Source: Micromonospora alfalfae (GTDB lineage: Bacteria; Actinomycetota; Actinomycetes; Mycobacteriales; Micromonosporaceae). From it: a stretch of DNA of 64,000 nt. The DNA is taken from assembly GCF_022230925.1 (NCBI RefSeq), contig NZ_JAKKFH010000045.1, forward strand, positions 248,001 through 312,000, in the 5' to 3' direction. A model generated the notes under the pieces. The model was given only the letters and a program-made list of their open reading frames with translations, ran no database searches and was not told where the DNA came from. Shown piece after piece: positions 58,262 to 64,000 of the stretch. The first letter of the stretch is position 1; each line of letters starts with the position of its first letter. A program made the position numbers and the translations under genes.

Positions 58262-58323
58262 TGTGGAGCTGATGTCGTCAACGAATCGCCGGACGGTGAC
58301 TCGTCTACGACATCAGCTCCACA
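58262..58323. repeat. Palindromic intergenic element E (62 bp)
   Basis: Perfect 17-base arms TGTGGAGCTGATGTCGT (58262-58278) and ACGACATCAGCTCCACA (58307-58323) around a 28-base centre, in the 220-base gap after the ABC operon. A G-rich GGCGGGTGG-type repeat tract precedes it (58193-58252). Own arm sequence, same scale as elements A-D. Confidence 0.8.
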
Positions 58324-58356
58324 GCCTACGTACGGCGGTAGGGCGAGGGAGTTCCC

Positions 58357-58596
58357 CTACCGCGTCTGATCGGGCCGGTCGTGTGTGGGCCGGTCGATCC
58401 TGGGTTGGTCGGTGCGCTTCTGGCCGTCGGGAAGAGACCCGGCGAGCGGGATCAGCAGGCAGCCCAGCAGGGCGAGGAGAAGACCGGCACCCGGCCCCGT
58501 CGAGATCAACTCGTGTTCGACGTAGGGGTCCTCGGCCTCGAAATACCAGTACGCCCCGGTGAGGCTGCCGCAGGCGAGCACGTTGGAGATAGACAC
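58357..58596 (-). CDS. Hypothetical small membrane protein, possibly a frameshifted remnant
   Basis: 79 residues from a GTG: SNVLACGSLTGAYWYFEAED, then PGAGLLLALLGCLLIPLAGS as one clear helix and a polar Arg/Asp tail. Directly upstream on the same strand, in another frame, PAVLLVIVAFWLPAWR reads as a second helix interrupted from the first by a frame change. Either this is the C-terminal part of a degraded two-helix protein or a short real gene. Confidence 0.4.
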   Translation of the reverse strand: MSISNVLACGSLTGAYWYFEAEDPYVEHELISTGPGAGLLLALLGCLLIPLAGSLPDGQKRTDQPRIDRPTHDRPDQTR

Positions 58597-58645
58597 CGCG
58601 CCAGGCGGGCAGCCAGAACGCGACGATGACCAGGAGGACGGCGGG

Positions 58646-59098
58646 TCAGAGCGCGAGTTTCATGCCCTCGTGGCTGGCCACGAAGCCGAGGCCCAGGTAG
58701 AAGCGGTGCGCGTCCGCGCGGGTCTTGTCGGTGGTGAGCTGCACCAGTGCGCAGCCACGCTCACGGGCCTGGTCGACGGCCCAGGTCATCAGCTGTCGGC
58801 CCAGCCCCTGACCACGCCGGTCGGAGCGGACCCGCACCGACTCGATCAGGGACCGTTCGCTGCCGTGCCGACCCAGACCTGGGATGTAGGTGATCTGTAG
58901 GCAGCCGACCGTCTCGCCATTCTGCTCGGCCACGATGAGCTGGTTGCGCGGATCGGCGCTGATGTCCGCGAACGCCTTCTCGTACGCCTCGTCGACCTCG
59001 GTGAAGTCGCGGGCCTTCCCCAGGACGTCGTCGGCGAGAAGGGCGATGACGGCGGGCAGGTCGGCCCGGACCGCCTCCCGGTAGGTCACGTCGCTCAT
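58646..59098 (-). CDS. GNAT-family N-acetyltransferase
   Basis: 150 residues. EAVRADLPAVIALLADDVLG, PRNQLIVAEQNGETVGCLQI, SVRVRSDRRGQGLGRQLMTW (acetyl-CoA motif) and FYLGLGFVASHEGMKLAL. Cytoplasmic. ATG at 59098 by family length; the extended in-frame start runs into the TAP gene. Substrate unknown. Confidence 0.88.
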   Translation of the reverse strand: MSDVTYREAVRADLPAVIALLADDVLGKARDFTEVDEAYEKAFADISADPRNQLIVAEQNGETVGCLQITYIPGLGRHGSERSLIESVRVRSDRRGQGLGRQLMTWAVDQARERGCALVQLTTDKTRADAHRFYLGLGFVASHEGMKLAL

Positions 59099-59136
59099 GC
59101 TGGTGATCCTGGCACAGCGAAACCCAACCCAACCAG

Positions 59137-60735
59137 TCAGCGGGCCGGGCAGCGCTGCCCTTCCGGTGGCACCGTCAGGTCGATCAGGTAGGCGTCGACA
59201 GCGTTGGTGATGCAGGAGGTCTGCGGATACGCGGTGTGGCCCTCGCCCTCCCAGGTGAGCACCCGGCCGACGCCCAGCATCGAGGCGAGCCGTGGGGTCT
59301 GCTCGTACGGCGTCGCCGGGTCGCCGGTGGTGCCGACCACCACGATCGGCGGCGCGCCGTTCGCCTTGCCCGTCGGGTACGGGTCGCGCCCGCCCGGCCA
59401 CTCCACGCAGCTCAGCATGCCGACCGCCAACGCCGGCCCGAACAGTGGGTATTTCCCGCGCCACTCGGACTGCAACCGGCGGATCTGCTCCCGGCTCGGC
59501 TTCTCCGTCTCGTCGGCGCAGTTGATGGCCAGGTTGGCGTCGAACAGGTTCGAGTAGTGCCCGTCGTTCTCCCGGCCGGCGTACGCGTCGGCGAGCCGGA
59601 ACACGTCCTTCGGGTCGCCCTCGGCGAGCTTGTCGATCGCCTGGGCCAGCTCCTGCCAGCCGGATTCGGTGTAGAGCGAGGAGATGACGGCGTAGAAGAC
59701 CCAGCCGCTGGTGGCCTCCCGCCCGTCGGCGCCGCGTACCGGGGAGACCTTGGCCTTGTCGATGGCCGAGGTGACAGCGGCGCGGGCGTCCGGTGCGATC
59801 GGGCAGCGGCCGGCGTTCGCCGCGCACCAGCGGGTGAAGTTGGTGAAGGCCCGTTCGAAGCCGCGGGCCTGGCTCTCCGAGCCCTCGACCAGTCGCTGCT
59901 GCGGGTCGACAGCGCCGTCGAGCACCAGCGCCCGCACCCGCTGCGGGTAGAGCTGGGCGTACGTGGCACCGAGCAGGGTGCCGTACGAGTAGCCCAGGTA
60001 GGTGAGCTTGTCGTCGCCCACTGCGGCGCGTACCGCGTCCATGTCGCGGGCGGCCTGCTCGGTGCCGTACAGCGGCAACTGGTCGCCGTAGCGGTCGCCG
60101 CAGCCGCGCCCGATCCGCTGGCTCAGGCCGACGAAGCCGTCGAACGCCGACTGGCTCGCCGGATCCGGATCGAAACCGAAGCTGGCGTCCAGGTCGGCGT
60201 CGGAGATGCACTTCACCGGGCTGGACCGGGCGACCCCGCGCGGGTCGAAGCCGACAATGTCGAAGCGCTCGGTGATCGAGGCGGGCAGCCCGCCGAACTG
60301 GGGGCCGAAGGAGAGGTAGACGGCGGTGTCGACACCGGAACCACCCGGACCACCCGGGTTGATCACCAACGAGCCCACCCGGTCGCGCTGCTTGGTGGAG
60401 CGGGCGCGCAGCAGGGCGATCTCGAAGGTCTGCCCGGCGCCTGGGCCGGCGCTCGCCCCGCCGCCGGTGCCCCAGTCACGGGGCACCGCGATCCGGGTGC
60501 ACTCGTAGCGCATGTTCGGTGCGCTCCGCCCGACCAGTTCGTCGGGCACCTCCGGGCAGGGCCGCCAGTTCGGTGCGCTGCCGGTCGGGGCGGCCGCGCC
60601 CTCCACCTCGGTGCGCGGCGCGAACGCCGGCAGCGTGCAACCCGCTGTGAGCAGCGCGGCGACGACGAAGGCGGCCAGAGTGCGACGGACCCGGCGGCGG
60701 GACGCCATCCGAGGCTGGTCGGCGGTGCGGGTCAC
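59137..60735 (-). CDS. Secreted alpha/beta-hydrolase lipoprotein with TAP-like C-terminal domain
   Basis: 532 residues from GTG with GGAGGACC upstream. Signal peptide with lipobox (LLTAGC, C33), then an alpha/beta hydrolase: oxyanion strand VINPGGPGGSG, nucleophile S250 in LGYSYGTLLG, and a C-terminal TAP domain with the catalytic Asp in TTGDPATPYEQTPRL and His in EGEGHTAY. Cys pairs (C60/C79, C176 and others) suit disulfides. Related Streptomyces enzymes are tripeptidyl aminopeptidases. Activity on peptides is likely but not proven. Confidence 0.9.
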   Translation of the reverse strand: MTRTADQPRMASRRRVRRTLAAFVVAALLTAGCTLPAFAPRTEVEGAAAPTGSAPNWRPCPEVPDELVGRSAPNMRYECTRIAVPRDWGTGGGASAGPGAGQTFEIALLRARSTKQRDRVGSLVINPGGPGGSGVDTAVYLSFGPQFGGLPASITERFDIVGFDPRGVARSSPVKCISDADLDASFGFDPDPASQSAFDGFVGLSQRIGRGCGDRYGDQLPLYGTEQAARDMDAVRAAVGDDKLTYLGYSYGTLLGATYAQLYPQRVRALVLDGAVDPQQRLVEGSESQARGFERAFTNFTRWCAANAGRCPIAPDARAAVTSAIDKAKVSPVRGADGREATSGWVFYAVISSLYTESGWQELAQAIDKLAEGDPKDVFRLADAYAGRENDGHYSNLFDANLAINCADETEKPSREQIRRLQSEWRGKYPLFGPALAVGMLSCVEWPGGRDPYPTGKANGAPPIVVVGTTGDPATPYEQTPRLASMLGVGRVLTWEGEGHTAYPQTSCITNAVDAYLIDLTVPPEGQRCPAR

Positions 60736-60766
60736 GTGGTCCTCCGGAATCGGGTCGACGGCCAGG

Positions 60767-61882
60767 CTACGCCGAGCCGGTGGCGGCTCGGTCCACGGTG
60801 GCCGTCGGGTCGCCGCGCAGCACCTGATCCACGTCGAAGCGGATCGGCCGGTCGAGTTGGTCGTAGCGGCAGGACCGGGGGTCGCGGTCCGGGCGCCACC
60901 GGACGAACTGCGCGGTGTGCCGGAACCGTTCACCCTCCATGGCGTCGTAGCTCACCTCGACCACCAGCTCGGGGCGCACCGGCTCCCACTCCAGGTTCTT
61001 CGTGCCGGTCCACCGGCTGACCCCACCCGGGATGCGTTGGCCACGCTCGTGGTCGCCGTGCACCCAGGGGTGCACACCGCCGGTGTCCCGATAGGGCGCC
61101 AGCTCGTCGAGCAACTCGGCGCGGCGGGCCATGCTGAACGACGCGCTCACGCCCACGTGGTGCAGCACCCCGGCGTCGTCGTACAGGCCGAGCAGCAGCG
61201 AGCCCACCACCGGGCCGGACTTGTGCCAGCGGAAGCCGGCCACCACAGCGTCAGCGGTGCGGGCGTGCTTGACCTTGAACATCAGTCGCTTGCCCGGCTC
61301 GTACGGCAGATCGGCCGGCTTGACCATCAGACCGTCCAGCCCGGCGCCCTCGAAGACGTCGAACCAGCGCCGCGCCGTGTCCGGGTCGGTGGTGACCTGG
61401 GTGACGTGCACCGGCGGGCGTACCCCGGCCAGCGCTTCGACCAGCCGCTCCCGGCGGCGCGGGTAGGGCTGGTCGAGCAGTGCCTCGTCACCGATCGCCA
61501 GCAGGTCGAACGCGACAAAGTCGGCCGGGGTGGTCTCGGCCAGCATCTTCACCCGGGACGCGGCCGGGTGGACCCGCTGGGCCAGCAGCTCGAAGTCGAG
61601 CCGGGGCTGGCCGCTCGGCCCGTCGCGCCGAATCACGATCAGCTCCCCGTCGACAGCGCACCGCTCCGGAAGCTGCCGGCGGGCCTGCTCGACCACCTCG
61701 GGGAAGTAGCGGGTCATCGACTTGCCGCCCCGGCTGGCCAACTCCACCTCGTCGCCGTCGCGGAACACGATGCACCGGAACCCGTCCCACTTGGGCTCGT
61801 AGGTCACCCCGGGCGTGGTGGGCAGCTTGGGAACGCTCTTGGCCAGCATCGGCTCGACCGGCGGGTTGATCGGCAGGTCCAC
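60767..61882 (-). CDS. ATP-dependent DNA ligase (LigC/LigD-ligase type)
   Basis: 371 residues. Nucleotidyltransferase motif I K31 in YEPKWDGFR, then motif III-like DFVAFDLLAI, motif IV/V EGAGLDGLMVKP, FKVKHARTADAVVAG and an OB-fold C-terminus ending WRPDRDPRSCRYDQLDRP. Single ligase domain, no polymerase or nuclease. It seals DNA ends and could pair with the polymerase at 46057-47094. Its promoter faces the small gene at 62018 across 135 bases. ATG start. Confidence 0.93.
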   Translation of the reverse strand: MDLPINPPVEPMLAKSVPKLPTTPGVTYEPKWDGFRCIVFRDGDEVELASRGGKSMTRYFPEVVEQARRQLPERCAVDGELIVIRRDGPSGQPRLDFELLAQRVHPAASRVKMLAETTPADFVAFDLLAIGDEALLDQPYPRRRERLVEALAGVRPPVHVTQVTTDPDTARRWFDVFEGAGLDGLMVKPADLPYEPGKRLMFKVKHARTADAVVAGFRWHKSGPVVGSLLLGLYDDAGVLHHVGVSASFSMARRAELLDELAPYRDTGGVHPWVHGDHERGQRIPGGVSRWTGTKNLEWEPVRPELVVEVSYDAMEGERFRHTAQFVRWRPDRDPRSCRYDQLDRPIRFDVDQVLRGDPTATVDRAATGSA

Positions 61883-62005
61883 GCCGACCAGTCAATCAGA
61901 CGGTGCCGACAGTCGTGAGGCAGATCACCGTGGACGACGGGGCGGCGTGTCCGCCTACGCGTCGCTCGTCCCCACCGGGCGAATCGAATAACCCCAGCTC
62001 AGAGC

Positions 62006-62011
62006 TACTTT
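62006..62011 (+). promoter_or_regulatory. -10 element before the small CDCCGRW protein
   Basis: TACTTT, six bases ahead of the GTG at 62018; no Shine-Dalgarno. Consistent with a leaderless start. Confidence 0.4.
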
Positions 62012-62017
62012 CGCGAG

Positions 62018-62230
62018 GTGTCCGAGTGGGTCTGTGACTGCTGCGGGCGGTGGCGGGTGAGCGTCGAGCTGATCCGGGGCCGCTACCGCTTCCGGCTGAC
62101 CCGCCGCTACCCGCAACGGTTCGGCGGCGGCCGGAACGTGCTCGGCGAGGTCGGTTCGGTGCCCGAGTTGGAGGAGCTGTTGCGTCGGCGTACCCCGCTC
62201 ACACTGGCCGACCTGCACGAGGCCGCCTGA
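62018..62230 (+). CDS. Small cysteine-containing hypothetical protein
   Basis: 70 residues, starting SEWVCDCCGRWRVSVEL with three close cysteines (CDCC), then RGRYRFRLTRRYPQRFGGGR and a helical acidic tail ending TLADLHEAA. Coding looks real (strand-biased, ordered hydrophobic pattern). Function and family not recognised. Confidence 0.6.
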   Translation: MSEWVCDCCGRWRVSVELIRGRYRFRLTRRYPQRFGGGRNVLGEVGSVPELEELLRRRTPLTLADLHEAA

Positions 62231-62385
62231 CCCGGGCGGCGGCGTGTGGCCGGGAACCTTCGGGTGCCGGGCCCAGGTGCCTCCACTGAGGAGAGACGGC
62301 GCTTGAAGGTCGCTGTCACACTGCTCCCGGCGGCCTCGTCTGCACCCGTGGTGGTGCCGAGCGGCGTCGCCGGGGAGGGGACGCC

Positions 62386-62808
62386 ATGCGGTTCGAGGCC
62401 GATACCGAAGTCGCCGCGAAAGCCGAGCAGATCTGGGCGGTGCTGGTCGACGTGCCCCGCTGGCCCGAATGGACGGGTTCGGTGACCCGGGCCGAGCGGG
62501 GGGAGTCGGGTCCGCTGACCGTCGGCGCGACAGCACGACTGACCCAGCCGAAGCTGCGGCCGGCGCTCTGGCAGGTCACCGAGCTGACCGAGGAGCGGGA
62601 GTTCGTCTGGGTCTCCGCCGCGCCGGGTGTGCGGACCACTGGGGAGCACCGGCTGCTGCCGCTGCCCGACGGTCGTACCCGCGTCGAGCTGGTCATCGAC
62701 CAGTCCGGCCCGCTGGCCGGCCTGATCGGCTGGCTCTACGGCGGGCTGTTCCGCCGCTACGTGCGGATGGAGGCCGACGGGCTCAGGCGTCGCTGCGAGC
62801 GGAGCTGA
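62386..62808 (+). CDS. SRPBCC (polyketide cyclase/START-like) protein
   Basis: 140 residues: RFEADTEVAAKAEQIWAVLV, DVPRWPEWTGSVTRAERGE, REFVWVSAAPGVRTTGEHRL and GLIGWLYGGLFRRYVRMEAD at the C-terminus. START-like cavity protein, ligand unknown. Its last 26 bases overlap the convergent GNAT gene. Confidence 0.85.
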   Translation: MRFEADTEVAAKAEQIWAVLVDVPRWPEWTGSVTRAERGESGPLTVGATARLTQPKLRPALWQVTELTEEREFVWVSAAPGVRTTGEHRLLPLPDGRTRVELVIDQSGPLAGLIGWLYGGLFRRYVRMEADGLRRRCERS

Positions 62809-63277
62809 CGGCCGGCTTCTCCAGCACTGCCAACGAGATGCCGTTCGGGTCCGGGCGGTGCGCCACGATCCGGTAGCCGTGCCGCTGGTACAACCGCAGG
62901 TTGCGCCCGCTGTCCGCCCCGGTGAACAGGGTGAAGCGGGCCGCCCGGCCGGCGCAGACCCGCTCGATGGCGGTGAGCAGTTGCGCCCCGACACCCCGCC
63001 CCTGCTGGTCCGGAGCGACCGACAGACGGCCGACGTGCGCGGTGTCCCCGTCCAGGTGGGCCCGCACCGAGCCGACCAGCCGGTGACCCAACCGGGCGGC
63101 GAGCACGGTGCCCGGGCCGGTCAGCACCGTCACGACCTCGTCCAACGTCTCGGTCAGCGGAGGCAGGAACGGATCGTTGTAGTGCTGCGCCTCGCTCAGG
63201 TACGCGGCACGCTGCACCGTGAGGATCTCGCCGGCGTCCACGACACCGGCCGGAACGATGCTCGCCTCGGCGTTCAT
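62783..63277 (-). CDS. GNAT-family N-acetyltransferase
   Basis: 164 residues. SIVPAGVVDAGEILTVQRAA, GRLSVAPDQQGRGVGAQLLT (acetyl-CoA motif), RNLRLYQRHGYRIVAHRPD. The C-terminal end overlaps the convergent SRPBCC gene by 26 bases. Substrate unknown. Confidence 0.87.
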   Translation of the reverse strand: MNAEASIVPAGVVDAGEILTVQRAAYLSEAQHYNDPFLPPLTETLDEVVTVLTGPGTVLAARLGHRLVGSVRAHLDGDTAHVGRLSVAPDQQGRGVGAQLLTAIERVCAGRAARFTLFTGADSGRNLRLYQRHGYRIVAHRPDPNGISLAVLEKPAVSSARSDA

Positions 63278-63374
63278 CCGGGCAGCACACCACAGCGGCC
63301 GTTGTCATCGACGGGCGGCCCGACCGCGCCGGCCGTACCCTGACCCGTGTCCGGTCGAGCTCGAGGGGGCAACG

Positions 63375-63878
63375 GTGGCCGAGCTGACGTACCCGGAGGT
63401 GGGGTCGACCCGGCACGGGCCGCTGCCCGGCGGGTACCACCACCTGCGCCACCGGTATCCGTTGCCCGGCGGCTCCTTCGAGACCGCCGCCGACGCGGTG
63501 CTGAGCTGGCGGCTGCACCGCGCCGCTGGCGTCCGGATTCGCACCGACGCGCCGCGAGCCACCACCGGTGTCCTGGTGACCTCCGGCCTCGGCGTCGGTC
63601 CGGCCCGCCTCTGGGGGCCCTGCCAGGTGGTCTGGAGCGAGGACTCGCCCACGCTCGCCGGTTTCGGCTACGGCACCCTGCCCGGGCACCCGGAGCGGGG
63701 CGAGGAGGCCTTCGAGGTCGTCCGCGACGACAGCGGCGCGGTCTGGTTCGAGGTCCGCGCGTTCAGCCTGCCGGACCGCTGGTTCACCCGCGCCGGAGGC
63801 CCGGCGGTACGGGCCGTGCAGCACGCGTACGCCTGGTGGCTCGGCCGTACCCTGCGTCGGCTCTGCGCGGGTCGCTGA
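63375..63878 (+). CDS. DUF1990 family protein
   Basis: 167 residues from a GTG following GAGGGGGCAAC. YPEVGSTRHGPLPGGYHHLR, FETAADAVLSWRLHRAAGVR, FGYGTLPGHPERGEEAFEVV and ARLWGPCQVVW are the DUF1990 pattern; a soluble family of unknown function, common in actinomycetes. The longer in-frame start at 63219 is rejected because the family begins at VAELTYPEVG. Confidence 0.88.
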   Translation: MAELTYPEVGSTRHGPLPGGYHHLRHRYPLPGGSFETAADAVLSWRLHRAAGVRIRTDAPRATTGVLVTSGLGVGPARLWGPCQVVWSEDSPTLAGFGYGTLPGHPERGEEAFEVVRDDSGAVWFEVRAFSLPDRWFTRAGGPAVRAVQHAYAWWLGRTLRRLCAGR

Positions 63879-63899
63879 AACACCTGGCGCTGGAGCGAC

Positions 63900-64000
63900 T
63901 CAGAACCTGGCGAACGAGCGGATCGGGGCGCGCGGGCCGTACTTCGGCGCCCGGATGCCGGCCGCCTCCAGCAGCAGACAGACCCGGCCCCGGTGACCTC
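63900..64000 (-). CDS. C-terminal end of an unidentified protein (cut by window edge)
   Basis: The last 33 residues are visible: GHRGRVCLLLEAAGIRAPKY, GPRAPIRSFARF, then TGA at 63900-63902. The sequence is typical of coding DNA, but the family cannot be named from this piece alone. Confidence 0.5.
   Translation of the reverse strand, partial: GHRGRVCLLLEAAGIRAPKYGPRAPIRSFARF

Overview
The window is very GC-rich DNA with dense coding, many GTG starts, four-base ATGA/GTGA overlaps, actinobacterial-only families (DUF3093, DUF3159, DUF3710, DUF4193, DUF3000, actinobacterial-type HemQ) and two secreted chitin/cellulose-active monooxygenases. Together these point to a filamentous actinomycete. I would guess the Micromonosporaceae (Micromonospora or a close relative), but the genus is inference. 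No rRNA, tRNA, CRISPR array or intact insertion sequence was seen.

Layout. 1-14.9 kb is a conserved housekeeping block: principal sigma factor (partial), inositol monophosphatase, Cei-like LytR_C protein, DUF4193, a membrane protein, DUF3093, dut, DUF3710, OB-fold protein, DUF3159, two TrkA/Ceo potassium regulators, an APC permease, a TRAM-domain RNA methyltransferase and dxs. From memory this is nearly the gene order of Mycobacterium tuberculosis Rv2703 down to Rv2682c. The order resumes at 35.4 kb with RNase D, DUF3000, hemE, hemG, hemQ and, after a short insertion, msrB (Rv2681-Rv2674). Between the two halves lies about 20 kb. It holds an accessory island at 15.2-26.2 kb: a lipoprotein, three paralogous multi-membrane glycosyltransferase-like proteins, two paralogous membrane-anchored beta-propeller proteins and a C39-like peptidase. 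It continues with a two-component system, two VOC proteins, an ArsR/SRPBCC/DHFR-like operon with a visible operator, a proline-rich membrane protein and a fadA-fadB operon.

41-46 kb carries acetyltransferases, two lytic polysaccharide monooxygenases with different binding modules, small metal- or glycogen-binding proteins, a DUF305 lipoprotein and msrB. 46-64 kb is accessory: a LigD-type polymerase and an ATP-dependent DNA ligase (NHEJ-type partners 14 kb apart), a DUF222/HNH protein with an SOS-box-like site, a DUF2975/XRE/small-membrane-protein cassette, a four-gene FtsX-type ABC export operon, a TAP-like lipoprotein hydrolase, several GNAT proteins, SRPBCC and DUF1990.

The most interesting signals outside genes are five intergenic palindromic elements of 55-79 bp. 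Two of them, 25 kb apart, share arms and flanks in opposite orientation. Others are several short tandem arrays, a set of leaderless-looking promoters, an ArsR operator, an SOS-box-like site and at least two decayed gene fragments.
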